Below are positions 25,004 through 34,649 of a stretch of 64,000 nt of DNA, piece by piece. Origin of the DNA: JAEWSN01 sp942493335. GTDB taxonomy: Bacteria; Bacillota; Clostridia; DSM-8532. Location of the stretch: the NCBI GenBank assembly GCA_942493335.1, contig OW818693.1, forward strand, positions 3,658,001-3,722,000. Reading direction: 5' to 3'. The translations under genes and the position numbers were made by a program. The first letter of the stretch is position 1, and every line of letters begins with the position of its first letter. The notes under the pieces are model-generated. The model ran no database searches. It was given only the letters and a program-made list of their open reading frames with translations, and was not told the origin of the DNA.

Positions 25004-25957
25004 ATGAGCACTACCACCACACTTCAAACGCGCGACCGCGCCAAGGAGCGCCGCGCATTGGGAAGGGCCCTCAAGAAGTACGCCCCGTTCTATCTTTTTC
25101 TTCTGCCGGCGGTCATCTGGTATGCGGTATTCTGCTACTATCCGATGTCTGGTGTCATCATCGCATTCAAGAAGTTTCAGTATTCGCTAGGCATTTTCGG
25201 CAGTCATTGGGTCGGGTTCAGGTATTTTGAGGACTTCCTGAGTGATCCGAACTTCTGGAACATCATTCGAAATACCGTGGTCATCAGTCTCAGCAAGCTG
25301 ATCATCAACTTCCCGGCTCCCATCATTCTCGCGCTCATGCTCAACGCGGTCACAAAGCACCTACGCTTCAAAAAGGTCATCCAGACCATTTCGTATCTGC
25401 CATACTTCGTCTCCTGGATCGTCGTGGCAGCCCTCATCCAGAAATTCTTCTCGCCTACGACCGGCATGATCAACGACATTCGCATCTCCATGGGGCTCGA
25501 CCCCATTTATTATCTGGCCCAGCAGAATCTTTTCCTTCCGTTCATTGTTCTTTCCGACATGTGGAAGGGCATCGGCTATGGGTCCATCATCTATCTCGCC
25601 GCCCTCACCGGCATCGACCCATCGCTGTATGAAGCCGCGGAAATCGATGGAGCGAACGGCGCAAACAAGCTGTGGCACATCACCATGCCCGGCATCAAGG
25701 GAACCGTCGGCATCATGTTCCTGCTTTCCGTCGGCGGCCTGTTCGGCGCCAACATGGAGCAGATCCTCCTGCTGCAGACACCACCGACTTTCAACATTTC
25801 AGAGGTCATTGACACCTATGTGCTCAAGCGCGGCCTCAATATGAACCAGTTCGATTATGCAACCGCCGTCGGATTGTTCCGAAGTGTGCTGAGTCTTGCA
25901 TTGGTCATCATATCGAACAAACTGTCGAAGAGATGGGCGGATGTATCCCTGTGGTAG
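25004..25957 (+). CDS. ABC sugar importer permease, LplB-like
   Basis: The ATG at 25004 follows GAGGGGAG; codons upstream in the same frame are Arg/Pro/Gly-rich and not membrane-like. The 317-residue protein has six predicted membrane segments and the EAA loop EAAEIDGANGANKLWHITMPG that docks on the ATPase. YLFLLPAVIWYAVFCYYPMSG is typical of the LplB/YteP permeases that import complex oligosaccharides. It is the first gene of a three-gene operon (two permeases, one binding lipoprotein). No ATPase is encoded here, which is normal for this class because a shared MsmX-like ATPase serves many such systems. Confidence 0.93.
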   Translation: MSTTTTLQTRDRAKERRALGRALKKYAPFYLFLLPAVIWYAVFCYYPMSGVIIAFKKFQYSLGIFGSHWVGFRYFEDFLSDPNFWNIIRNTVVISLSKLIINFPAPIILALMLNAVTKHLRFKKVIQTISYLPYFVSWIVVAALIQKFFSPTTGMINDIRISMGLDPIYYLAQQNLFLPFIVLSDMWKGIGYGSIIYLAALTGIDPSLYEAAEIDGANGANKLWHITMPGIKGTVGIMFLLSVGGLFGANMEQILLLQTPPTFNISEVIDTYVLKRGLNMNQFDYATAVGLFRSVLSLALVIISNKLSKRWADVSLW

Positions 25958-26028
25958 GGTTCAGGCTCCACGCCCTGCCGCAGAATGGCATATCCAATGA
26001 GGACATAAATCGCTGAAGAGGTGCAAGC

Positions 26029-26988
26029 ATGTCGAACAAGGCCATGAAATTGGAACAGAGTTCATTCCGGCCGGTCGGTATCCGGCGCAGCCCGCTCTAC
26101 AAGGCGGGAATGACGGTCAATTATACAATCCTGGTCCTGCTCGGCATCATCACGCTGTATCCATTCTGGTACTGCCTGATCCTTTCCTTCAACAACGGCA
26201 TGGACACCCTCCGGGGTGGAATCTATTTCCTTCCGCGCCTGTTCACTCTGGAGAATTACCAGAAGGCCTTCACCCATCCGTTGATCGTTTCGTCCTTCAT
26301 GATTTCGGTGTCGAGGACGGTCATGTCCATCATCCTTTCCTGCTTCTTCACCTCGCTGATGGCATACGCCCTCACGAAACGTGACATGCCGGGCCGTTCC
26401 GCCCTGATTTTCTATTTCTACTTCACGACTTTGTTTTCAGGCGGCCTCATTCCCACTTTCATCATGTACCGCCAGCTGGGGTTGCTCAACAATTACTGGA
26501 TCTACATTATTCCCGGTGTTTACAGCTTTTTCAATGCGATCATTCTGCGAACGTTCTTCTATTCCATTCCGGAGAGTTTGAATGAGTCCGCACGAATCGA
26601 CGGTTGTTCGGAACTTGGCATCTATTTCCGGATCATGCTGCCGCTTTCCATTCCGGCTATGGCCACCATTGCGCTGTTTGTCGGCGTGGGCAACTGGAAC
26701 GACTGGTTCACGGGCGCCTACTTCGTCAGCCGCAGGCGCGATCTGTATCCGGCTGCGACACTCTTGAACGATCTTCTTTCCCAGGCCGTCTTCGAGAACT
26801 CCATGAGTTCCACCGGCCAAAAGAATCAGATCAACGAGATGCTTCAGACCAGCCGATCACAATCCACCACACCTGAATCCCTGAAGATGGCCTTCCTCAT
26901 CATCCTCACCATGCCGATTGTCTGCGTCTATCCCTTCCTTCAGAAGTATTTCGTCTCAGGCGTCATGCTTGGCTCCATCAAGGAGTAG
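26029..26988 (+). CDS. ABC sugar importer permease, YtcP-like
   Basis: The 319-residue partner permease starts at ATG 26029, 71 bases after the first. Six membrane segments and the EAA loop NESARIDGCSELGIYFRIMLP are visible. The C-terminal half has a short insert between the last two segments (MSSTGQKNQINEMLQTSRSQ region) usual for YtcP-type proteins. Together with the LplB-like subunit it forms the membrane channel. The genomic context points to a mannose-containing oligosaccharide. Confidence 0.93.
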   Translation: MSNKAMKLEQSSFRPVGIRRSPLYKAGMTVNYTILVLLGIITLYPFWYCLILSFNNGMDTLRGGIYFLPRLFTLENYQKAFTHPLIVSSFMISVSRTVMSIILSCFFTSLMAYALTKRDMPGRSALIFYFYFTTLFSGGLIPTFIMYRQLGLLNNYWIYIIPGVYSFFNAIILRTFFYSIPESLNESARIDGCSELGIYFRIMLPLSIPAMATIALFVGVGNWNDWFTGAYFVSRRRDLYPAATLLNDLLSQAVFENSMSSTGQKNQINEMLQTSRSQSTTPESLKMAFLIILTMPIVCVYPFLQKYFVSGVMLGSIKE

Positions 26989-27025
26989 TCCTTGTCGCGA
27001 TACAATTTCATAAGGAGGAACGATC

Positions 27026-28723
27026 ATGAGAAGAAGTCCAATCACCATCCTGCTCGTGGTTCTGTTGATGCTGTCCATGACAGCCTGCGGCGCCACCCCT
27101 CCCGCCCCGTCCGATTCCGCCTCCGCCTCTGCCACCGTGGAGTCATCCTCGGCAGCTGCGACTGAGTCCGCTGCTGCGGAAACACCCAAGGAAGTAACCA
27201 ACTACACTTTCCTCATGGACTGGAACGGCGGCGGCGGAAGCTTCCCCGACGGCTGGGACAAGTCCGAAATGATGCAGGAACTGACAAAGAAGACCGGCGT
27301 GTCCTTCACCGTGGAGACCATTACGAGCTCCGAACGTGAAAAGCTTGCCACCATCTTCGCCAGCGGCAGCATCCCGGATGTCACCAATGCTCCTCACTGG
27401 AGCACGGATCCCGGCGGAGAAGGCGAACTGATCAAGAACGCCGGTGCCGAAGGCCTCCTTCTGCCCCTCAAGAACATCGTGTCCAAGTACCCGAACATCC
27501 AGCGTCTGTATGATGTAGGTGTCATTTCCCAGAAATATCTGGACAAGGACATCAACAATCCTGCGTACAACGGCGAAATCTACGTCATTCCGATGCAGAC
27601 CGGCCGCACGAAGGATGACGTCCGCAACTGGGCGTACAACCTTTTCGTCCGCAAGGATATCCTCGCTTCTCTGAATGTAACACCTGAATCTGTCAACAGC
27701 ACAGCTGCCATCTATGATCTCGCCAAGAAAATCAAAGCCGGCGACTTCAAGGATATCAACGGCAAGCCTGTCATCGTTGGCGGAACCTGGCACAACGGCT
27801 GGGATTACAGCGTGTTCCAGCGCGGCTTCAACTCAGGCGGTGTAACCGGCTGGGTCAAGCAGGACGGCAAAATTGTCAACGAAATCTACACCCAGAATCA
27901 GGTCGACAAGGTTCTCTTCATGCGCAAACTCGTAGCGGAAGGCCTCTTCGATCCTGAGTGCTTCACCCAGACCGACACCATGGGCAAGGAAAAGATGATC
28001 ACCGGCCGCGTGGCCATGTTCGGCTGCCACTACCCCCACCAGTACGGCTTCTTCAAGGATACCCTCTACAAGACCAACCCCGAGATGGAATTCGTTCCCG
28101 TCGGCCCGATCCTTGACCAGCAGGGCGGCGTGCCGTCCCAGGTTGAACGCCTCGGCCGCAATGGTACCCCTGCCTTGTTCTTCAACAAGGATGTCAAGGA
28201 AGTCGACAAGCTGATGGCCTTCATCGACTATGTCAACTCCGATGAAGGTGTTAAGTACGCTTACTTCGGACTTGAAAAGTACTACACCATGAACGGCACC
28301 GTTCCTGTCGTAACCGAAGAGGAAAAGGCAGCCCGCGCGGCTGATCCGACCCTCCAGAACAAGGAAGGCTTCGGCTTGATGCCGCAGTTCCTTGGCGCCG
28401 ACCCGACCCTCGGGTGGGGATGGCAGCCTGAATACGTGGCCGAAGGCTACGTAAACGCCCGCAAGGTCAACCCCCTCAAGTTCATCGAATACAAGACCGC
28501 CGACGATGTGGTGGATTCCTGGTCGGGCAAAAAAGCCTATGACGAGGAAATGTCCACAACCAACTGGGGCGACGAGCTCAAGAAAGCCTACCTGACCCAG
28601 TCCGACGCCGAAGCCATCGCCATCATCGACGCTCAGCGCGAACGCATGAAGAAGGCCGGCTACGACGAGATGGAGAAGTTCCTGAACGACGAAGTTGCAA
28701 AGGATCCCAAGATCCTGAACTAA
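27026..28723 (+). CDS. ABC importer solute-binding lipoprotein
   Basis: The 565-residue protein starts at ATG 27026 behind AAGGAGGAA. A short signal ends in the lipobox LSMTAC, followed by a Ser/Ala-rich linker and a large two-lobed binding protein. It matches the LipO/YtcQ type that captures oligosaccharides for LplB/YtcP permeases. The length is typical. Codon use is strongly biased to C-ending codons, suggesting high expression compared with neighbouring genes. It ends the operon just before a strong terminator. Confidence 0.93.
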   Translation: MRRSPITILLVVLLMLSMTACGATPPAPSDSASASATVESSSAAATESAAAETPKEVTNYTFLMDWNGGGGSFPDGWDKSEMMQELTKKTGVSFTVETITSSEREKLATIFASGSIPDVTNAPHWSTDPGGEGELIKNAGAEGLLLPLKNIVSKYPNIQRLYDVGVISQKYLDKDINNPAYNGEIYVIPMQTGRTKDDVRNWAYNLFVRKDILASLNVTPESVNSTAAIYDLAKKIKAGDFKDINGKPVIVGGTWHNGWDYSVFQRGFNSGGVTGWVKQDGKIVNEIYTQNQVDKVLFMRKLVAEGLFDPECFTQTDTMGKEKMITGRVAMFGCHYPHQYGFFKDTLYKTNPEMEFVPVGPILDQQGGVPSQVERLGRNGTPALFFNKDVKEVDKLMAFIDYVNSDEGVKYAYFGLEKYYTMNGTVPVVTEEEKAARAADPTLQNKEGFGLMPQFLGADPTLGWGWQPEYVAEGYVNARKVNPLKFIEYKTADDVVDSWSGKKAYDEEMSTTNWGDELKKAYLTQSDAEAIAIIDAQRERMKKAGYDEMEKFLNDEVAKDPKILN

Positions 28724-28754
28724 TCTCCTGTTGTTCGAACGAAAGCAAAGCCTC

Positions 28755-28798
28755 AAAAGAGGGAAGGAACTGCCGCGAGGCAGGACCTTCCCTCTTTT
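28755..28798 (+). terminator. Intrinsic terminator of the ABC operon and intron target
   Basis: AAAAGAGGGAAGG (28755-28767) pairs with CCTTCCCTCTTTT (28786-28798) and an inner CTGCC/GGCAG stem closes on GCGA. The group IIC intron begins three bases after the second arm. Confidence 0.93.
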
Positions 28799-28800
28799 CG

Positions 28801-30718
28801 GTGCGCGCGGCATGCGCGCGTTCTTGGCGGTGAAAGTCCGCTATGGAGGTTGATAGCACCAACCATTAGCCAAAGGCAAGGGTGTCCATCGCGAGGTGGA
28901 ATCTGAAGGAAGCCGGAGGCAAAATCCCGGCCTGACGAACAGAAATCGCATACAAGGCATCCCAAGTCGGACGAGCTTGCTGAACAAAGCGAAGTCCAAT
29001 GCTATACGAGGCAAAGGGTGTATATGCGGCAGGTAGATGGGATGAAGGAACGCGAGCTTACCCGTGGAGATCTGGCTTGTACGTCGTGGATGTTTTTTTT
29101 TCAGAGACGACAACCCGTACCGGGAGGTACGGCTGAACAGCCAGAAGTCAGCAGAGGCCATAGTACCGGCTGGTTCGAAACAGACGGGAAGGGCCGTACA
29201 TCAGGAGGTTTCCAGAGCACATGAAAGTCTCGAAGGATTCGCAACGACAGCAGACAACTTCATATGAAGGTCGTCCGTGGCGGGTAGGGGTGGAACCCCG
29301 AGAGGAAACGGAGGCGCTGAGCAATCCACCGGCGACGCATGGAGGAGGAAACGGGACCAAGTCAGACGGGCAGACGCTGATGGAAAGGATTCTCGCCAAA
29401 GACAACATGACAGCAGCATTCAAGCGGGTGAAATCCAATAAGGGAAGCCATGGAGTCGACGGGATGCAGGTCGATGAACTTCGAACCCACCTGTGGGCCG
29501 AGTGGCCGAACTACCGTCAGCAATTGCTCGAAGGGGATTACACTCCCCAAGCCGTAAGGAAGGTAGAAATACCGAAACCGAACGGAGGAACCCGACAACT
29601 TGGGATACCAACCGTCATGGACAGACTCATCCAACAGGCTATTGCCCAAGCCCTGACTCCGGTATTCGACCCGGGATTCTCGGCGTCGAGTTACGGATTC
29701 CGCCCGAAGAAAAGTGCGCACGATGCAATCAAGGCAGCATGCGCATATGTTCAGGAAGGGCACGGGACAGTGGTGGAGATGGACCTCGAAAAGTTCTTCG
29801 ACCGGGTCAACCACGACAAACTCATGTCGCTGGTGGCGAGGAAGGTGGACGACAAGCGTGTGCTGCGCCTGATACGCAAGTATTTGGAGGCAGGCATTCT
29901 CGAGAACGGGGTCGAGGTCAGAAATGAAATAGGCACGCCGCAAGGTGGTCCGCTCAGCCCGTTACTGACCAACATTCTGCTGGATGAACTGGACAAGGAA
30001 CTGGAACGGCGAGGACACCGGTTCTGCCGGTATGCGGATGACTTCCAAATCTATGTGAAGAGCCGCAAAGCGGGAAACCGGGCGAAAGAAAGCATTACGT
30101 GTTTTCTGGAGGGAAGGCTCAAACTCAAGGTGAACCGGGAAAAGAGTCTGGTGGGAAGTGTGTACCGGAGTAAGTTTCTGGGATTCTCTTTTCGAAAGGT
30201 TCCGAAGACCGGGGAGATTAGGGCGAGAGTCCACCCGAAATCCTATGGCCGTTTCAAGGACAAGGTGCGTGCATGTACGTCCAGAAGCAGGTCGGAAAGT
30301 ATGGAAGTCAAGCGGGATAAACTGAACCGGCTCGTGAAGGGCTGGGCAGGGTATTTCAAACTGGCAGACATGAAAACCCCGGCTTCGCAATTGGATGAAT
30401 GGATGCGGAGACGCATCCGCATGTGCTGGTGGAAACAGTGGAAGAGGATTCGAACCAAGCATGACCATTTGGTCAGGCTTGGTGTTGAAAACTCAAAAGC
30501 ATGGGAATTCGCCAACACAAGAAAGAGCTACTGGCGAACAGCCGGTAGCCCAATCCTGGGTACATCTTTGACGAATCGTTATCTCAAGGAATTTGGATTT
30601 ATCTTTCTGACTGACTGTCTTTCAACCAAATGACCCTGATGAACCGCCGTATACCGAACGGTACGTACGGTGGTGTGAGAGGTCGGCGGCCCGACTAACG
30701 GGCCGCCTCCTACTCGAT
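28801..30718 (+). mobile_element. Group IIC intron
   Basis: The element begins GTGCGCGCGGCATGCGCGCG at 28801, followed by the domain I landmarks GGTGAAAGTCC, GCAAGGGTGTCC and GTGGAATCTGAAGGAAG, which match the structurally known Oceanobacillus group IIC intron. Domain IV holds the reverse transcriptase. Domain V is 30641-30674 (GAACCGCCGTATACC ... GTACGGTGGTG) and domain VI is a 9-bp hairpin at 30685-30707. The 3' end is taken at CTACTCGAT; it could be a few bases earlier. It sits directly behind a terminator hairpin, the preferred target of this class, so no gene is interrupted. All parts look intact. Confidence 0.93.
29221..30633 (+). CDS. ltrA: Group II intron reverse transcriptase/maturase
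   Basis: The 470-residue intron-encoded protein has the RT fingers and palm, including IPTVMDRLIQQAIAQAL, SYGFRPKKSAHDAI, the metal-binding motifs VVEMDLEKFFDRVNHDKL and CRYADDFQIY with both aspartates of the YADD box, and GTPQGGPLSPLL. The maturase (GIIM) domain follows with RLVKGWAGYFKLAD and SYWRTAGSPIL. No HNH endonuclease is present, as expected for class IIC. The reading frame is unbroken, so the enzyme should be active in splicing and retromobility. Confidence 0.95.
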   Translation: MKVSKDSQRQQTTSYEGRPWRVGVEPREETEALSNPPATHGGGNGTKSDGQTLMERILAKDNMTAAFKRVKSNKGSHGVDGMQVDELRTHLWAEWPNYRQQLLEGDYTPQAVRKVEIPKPNGGTRQLGIPTVMDRLIQQAIAQALTPVFDPGFSASSYGFRPKKSAHDAIKAACAYVQEGHGTVVEMDLEKFFDRVNHDKLMSLVARKVDDKRVLRLIRKYLEAGILENGVEVRNEIGTPQGGPLSPLLTNILLDELDKELERRGHRFCRYADDFQIYVKSRKAGNRAKESITCFLEGRLKLKVNREKSLVGSVYRSKFLGFSFRKVPKTGEIRARVHPKSYGRFKDKVRACTSRSRSESMEVKRDKLNRLVKGWAGYFKLADMKTPASQLDEWMRRRIRMCWWKQWKRIRTKHDHLVRLGVENSKAWEFANTRKSYWRTAGSPILGTSLTNRYLKEFGFIFLTDCLSTK

Positions 30719-30819
30719 AATGCGCGAGACGATTGAACCGTGTGCAGGGCGGGGTGCGTTTTCCCGATGTCCCCCTGGAACCGAACCATGCTGACCGCCA
30801 ACGAGGATCGAAAACCAAA

Positions 30820-31935
30820 TCAAGGAAGGCTTTCCCGCATCAGTTTCAGCAGAGAGGCATCGCCGGAAGCATCCTGACTGATTTCCCAAATCATCATGCC
30901 TGCACAGTCACGGGCCAGATCGCATTTTTCCAGAAGAGTCTCCACACCGTTGTACCCGTATCCGTTGCTGCTGTCCGTTGCTCCTGCGCCCGGATCCAGC
31001 TTCAGCAAATCCTTGTAGGAAATGTAGGAGTTCCAGTCCAGTTTTCCCTTTACATCATATCCGCGGCCATAGAAAGGGACACCCAGGAGCAGCTTTTCCT
31101 TCGGGATCTTCCGGAGAACGGAGAAAAACCCGATGCAATCCTTTGCGTATTGGTACGTGGCATGCATGGTGTCCATGTCATTGTCATAGGCCATCACGCC
31201 GACACGATCAAACATCCCGTATGTTTTTTTCGTGATATTGCCGGCATACCAGTTGCCTACGGCCGTTGTGAGCAGGAATCCCTTCTCGTCGCAGAGGGAA
31301 CGCAGATCGGTCACCCATGGTTCGTAGCTGCTCCAGAAAAGGGAGGGCGCCTCGCCCTCGATGTCCAGATCGATTCCATCAAGGCCGAAGCTCGTGACAA
31401 ACTTCCCGATGGTTTTCACAAAAGCCTTGCGGGGCTCCGGCTCGCTGATGAGCGCCGGGTAATTTTCGCTGCCCCCTGCGCCGCCCATTGAAACAAGCAC
31501 TTTCACACCGTTCTCGTGCGCTTTCGTCACGATGGCCTTCAAATCGGCATCAGGCACCTCACAGACGAGTTTTCCCTTTTCGTCCGGATTCACGAAGGCC
31601 AGATTGATGTGCGTCAGATTCCTGTAATCCAGGGTCTCGTAACATGCATAATCCCATAACGGCAAGTATCCGAAGATCTCCTTGGGTTCGCTTCGAAAGG
31701 GATTTTCGGGAGATGTTGTTGGGTCCGATGAAGGCGCAGGGCTTGACTCAGGCGTGGATTCGGGTGAGGGGGAGGATGTTTCAGAGGCAGCTGTCATGGT
31801 GCTTTCCTCCTGCATCTTGGCTGGCGGCGTCATTTCTGCGGAAGGGAGGGGCGCGGACCCGGAACAGGCGGCGAAGGCGGGGCATAGGGCCGCAAGAAGA
31901 AATGCGGCCAGCGGAATACGGATGCTGCTTCTCAC
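30820..31935 (-). CDS. GH18-family lipoprotein (chitinase/endoglycosidase-like)
   Basis: The start is GTG 31935, seven bases behind GGAAAGGAG. The 371-residue protein has a lipoprotein signal ending in AAC, a long Ser/Pro/Glu-rich wall-spanning linker (about 30-85) and a GH18 barrel. The catalytic motif GLDGIDLDIEGE (DxxDxDxE) is complete, so the general acid Glu is present. FGYLPLWDYACYETLDY and VLVSMGGAGG are other family strands. It should hydrolyse beta-1,4-GlcNAc bonds in chitin, glycoproteins or peptidoglycan at the cell surface. No chitin-binding module is visible, and endoglycosidase activity on N-glycans would suit the neighbouring mannosidase block. Confidence 0.88.
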   Translation of the reverse strand: MRSSIRIPLAAFLLAALCPAFAACSGSAPLPSAEMTPPAKMQEESTMTAASETSSPSPESTPESSPAPSSDPTTSPENPFRSEPKEIFGYLPLWDYACYETLDYRNLTHINLAFVNPDEKGKLVCEVPDADLKAIVTKAHENGVKVLVSMGGAGGSENYPALISEPEPRKAFVKTIGKFVTSFGLDGIDLDIEGEAPSLFWSSYEPWVTDLRSLCDEKGFLLTTAVGNWYAGNITKKTYGMFDRVGVMAYDNDMDTMHATYQYAKDCIGFFSVLRKIPKEKLLLGVPFYGRGYDVKGKLDWNSYISYKDLLKLDPGAGATDSSNGYGYNGVETLLEKCDLARDCAGMMIWEISQDASGDASLLKLMRESLP

Positions 31936-31977
31936 GAAAGACTCCTTTCCTGATGCGGCATACCGGTTGGCAGCCGC

Positions 31978-32000
31978 CCATCCTCCGTTTCGGAGGATGG
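31978..32000. terminator. Short perfect hairpin between GH18 and ADP-ribosylglycohydrolase
   Basis: CCATCCTCCG pairs with CGGAGGATGG over TTT. It lies about 80 bases behind the ADP-ribosylglycohydrolase stop and upstream of the GH18 start on the same strand. No T tract follows in the transcription direction, so termination is only probable. Confidence 0.45.
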
Positions 32001-32080
32001 TTTCACACGCATCGTACTGGAAAAAAGAACGCTCGCCTCCCTTATCCTGCCATTCGTTGACTGAATCTTCCGCGATCTTC

Positions 32081-33463
32081 CTATTTTTCGCAATCCCGCA
32101 GGATAAGGTTCAGCGTACGACTGGCCATGTCGGAGATCTTCACCATGCCGAAGCCGTCCACACCGGATTTCAACGTATCGCAAAGAGGATCGATCCAGGA
32201 AGCGGGCAGCTTTGCGGCGCCTTGCATCATGCCGACAATCGAGCCGACTGTGGCACCGTTGCAGTCCGTATCCAGTGCGCCTGCTACGGCAATGCCGATG
32301 GATTTGCCCAGGTCCAGATCTCCAAACAAAAGTCCAACCGTCACGATGAGCGCGTTTGAGACCGTGTGGCACCAATGGTGGCCGTTCTTTTCATTGTACC
32401 GCTCATGGATGCGGTTCAGCGCGGATTCCCAATCCAACCCCTCCGTGCGCTTCCATGACAGGACTTCGCGGACTTCCTTTGACAGACGGCTTTCGGCTGG
32501 AATCTGGGACAATCCGGCCTCCAGCACATCCGTCAGGTCCGTGGAGACAGCCGCCGCTGAAAGCATGGCCGCAATGAACATCTCGCCGTAAATGCCGTTT
32601 TTCACATGGGAAATGGATGCGTCCCGCCAGGCCATGGCTGCGCCCAGTTCCGGGTTTCCCGGAGCGGCGTATCCGAAAAGATCGGCCCGGATCTGCGCGC
32701 CGATCCACTCGCGGTATACATTCCGGTGGGAGGCTGATTGCGGTGGGGGAATCGAAGCGGCCAGATTGCGGTAGGCGACCCTTTCCGCCGTACAGACATG
32801 CAGCAGCGGAAGGTTGGCCAGCCAGGCCTCCGCGACATCTTCCGGCGTGAAGGTGTAGCCATAGGTTTCCAGGACTTTCAGGCCGATCAGGGTATAGTTG
32901 GTGTCATCGTCTTCCGGCATATAGGCGACATTGTTGATCCAGTTCCGTTTGTCACTTCCGTAGACATGGCCGTCGTCCGACACGCCATATTTCAGGCGCA
33001 GGGTCTCCGGGATGTCTGAAGAAATATAGCGGTTGAAAGGATAGTTGTCCGTTTCCTTCAGCAATCCCAGTATACGGTCCCGATGCCATCCCTCGATGGG
33101 CTGACCGAGCAGGCAGCCCGCACATCGGCCAAGCCATGCCCCGTATATGCGGTCCAGCAGCACTTCTGCCACGGGCTTTTCTCGCGGCATCGACCAATTT
33201 GCCGCGCTGGGCGGACGGTGCGCCAGGATGCCGGGGAGGTCGGAAGGCTCCTGAAATGGGTGTCCGGCAGGAATCGGCAAGGCCAGCATCTCATCCAGTA
33301 CTTCACCTGCAAGTTTCTCGCGCAGCGGGTCTTCGGCCGGCATAGCCTGTATGGCGGCGATCCGTTCCGCAAATCCTGAGACATTCTTGCCCTCGTCGAG
33401 GCTTTGATCCAATTCCATGTGCAGGTCCGGGGTGTTCAGCATCCAGGGTTGTGTCTTCAACAT
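32081..33463 (-). CDS. ADP-ribosylglycohydrolase-family protein
   Basis: The ATG at 33463 lies behind AAGGAGGAA. The 460-residue protein has an added N-terminal region of about 100 residues before the all-helical ARH fold, which starts DRIYGAWLGRCAGCLLGQP. Metal-binding acidic clusters are visible: PEDDDTNYT and, near the end, GALDTDCNGATVGSIVG, the pattern that binds two Mg2+ ions. Such enzymes cleave N- or O-glycosidic bonds of ADP-ribose or related ribosides. The ribokinase encoded 96 bases upstream on the same strand suggests that free ribose is the product. A role in protein de-ADP-ribosylation cannot be excluded. Confidence 0.9.
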   Translation of the reverse strand: MLKTQPWMLNTPDLHMELDQSLDEGKNVSGFAERIAAIQAMPAEDPLREKLAGEVLDEMLALPIPAGHPFQEPSDLPGILAHRPPSAANWSMPREKPVAEVLLDRIYGAWLGRCAGCLLGQPIEGWHRDRILGLLKETDNYPFNRYISSDIPETLRLKYGVSDDGHVYGSDKRNWINNVAYMPEDDDTNYTLIGLKVLETYGYTFTPEDVAEAWLANLPLLHVCTAERVAYRNLAASIPPPQSASHRNVYREWIGAQIRADLFGYAAPGNPELGAAMAWRDASISHVKNGIYGEMFIAAMLSAAAVSTDLTDVLEAGLSQIPAESRLSKEVREVLSWKRTEGLDWESALNRIHERYNEKNGHHWCHTVSNALIVTVGLLFGDLDLGKSIGIAVAGALDTDCNGATVGSIVGMMQGAAKLPASWIDPLCDTLKSGVDGFGMVKISDMASRTLNLILRDCEK

Positions 33464-33559
33464 CGTTTATTCCTCCTTGGACTGTTTTTGTAGCGTCTGA
33501 TTCGCGGGTTGGCGTGAGGAATGCCCCTCCGGACTTCCTTCCTGAGAGGAGAGGGCTTG

Positions 33560-34513
33560 TCAAGGCAACTTGGCCTGCCTTGCCTGATTCACTTCCGCCC
33601 GGGTGGGGAGCGAGGTCTGTGCACCCGCCTTCATCACGGTTAGGGTTCCCACCACATTCGCGAAATCGATGGCATCGCTGATGTCAGATCCCTCTGAAAG
33701 CGCGACAGCCAGAGCGCCGGAAAAGGAATCCCCGGCGGCCGTCGTATCGACGACGCACACCTTCGGGACTGTCCTGTGAACCACTTCTCTGCCTTGATTG
33801 AAGAGGACGCCGTCTTCGCCCAGCGTGACGACAACCTGGGGTACACCGCTTTCCACCAGATGCAGCAGCGCTTTCCCGGCCAATACGAGGGATGCGGCCA
33901 CGTCCCGGGAACCGTCCGGGCGGAGGGCAGTCGTCGGCATGCCTGACAAGGCGGCGCATTCTGTTTCATTGGGGGTCAGAATGTCGACCTGGCGGAGCAT
34001 GTCTTCCGGAAGAGTGGCTGCCGGAGCCGGATTCAGAAGGACGATGAGCCCATTCCGCCTTGCGAGGCGGATGGCGTGTTGCACGGCAGGCATCGGGATT
34101 TCAAGCTGAATGAGCAGGATGCAGCACCCGCGCATGACCGGTTCGAGCGCGTCGATCTGTTCGGGAAGCAGGCAGCCATTGGCGCCGGGCGCCACCATGA
34201 TGCGGTTGTTTCCGCCTTCCAGAAGGATCATCGCCACGCCTGTCGGCACGTCGGGAAGACGATGGATGAACGAGGTGTCCACTTTGTCCTGCGAGAGATT
34301 CTCCAGAAGAATGCGGCCGAATCCATCGGAACCCACGCAGCCTGCCATGCGGACGTGACCGCCCAGGCGGGAAGCCGCGACCGCCTGGTTTGCTCCCTTG
34401 CCGCCGGGGATGGTTCTGAATCCTCTTCCGAGGATGGTTTCCCCCTGACTGGGAACACGGTCCATTTCCATGACCAGATCCATGTTCAGACTGCCGATGA
34501 CCAGAATATCCAT
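33560..34513 (-). CDS. rbsK: Ribokinase
   Basis: The 317-residue PfkB-family kinase phosphorylates D-ribose to ribose-5-phosphate. The N-terminus MDILVIGSLNMDLVMEMDRV and GGKGANQAVAASRLGG are characteristic of ribokinase. The catalytic base lies in DTTAAGDSFSGAL. It is transcribed with the downstream ADP-ribosylglycohydrolase (96-base spacer), and a TGGAACCGTTTCCA operator lies about 135 bases upstream of its start, identical in core to the one in front of the LacI gene. This suggests induction by a riboside. Confidence 0.93.
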   Translation of the reverse strand: MDILVIGSLNMDLVMEMDRVPSQGETILGRGFRTIPGGKGANQAVAASRLGGHVRMAGCVGSDGFGRILLENLSQDKVDTSFIHRLPDVPTGVAMILLEGGNNRIMVAPGANGCLLPEQIDALEPVMRGCCILLIQLEIPMPAVQHAIRLARRNGLIVLLNPAPAATLPEDMLRQVDILTPNETECAALSGMPTTALRPDGSRDVAASLVLAGKALLHLVESGVPQVVVTLGEDGVLFNQGREVVHRTVPKVCVVDTTAAGDSFSGALAVALSEGSDISDAIDFANVVGTLTVMKAGAQTSLPTRAEVNQARQAKLP

Positions 34514-34649
34514 GGGTGTACTCCTTGTTTTGTCCGGTTTTCATCGTATTCGAGCTCAGTCAGGTTTTACTCCGTGTTTCGATGAAGATGGACTGAGAAT
34601 GGATGATGCATGGATTTGGTTTGGAATGAGGCTGGAATGATTGAATGGC

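Noticed and set aside
31978..32000. Perfect hairpin considered as a LacI-type operator for the GH18 gene
   Set aside because: The loop is only three bases and the arms are G+C-rich, which fits a transcription stem more than a protein-binding palindrome. No second copy was found.
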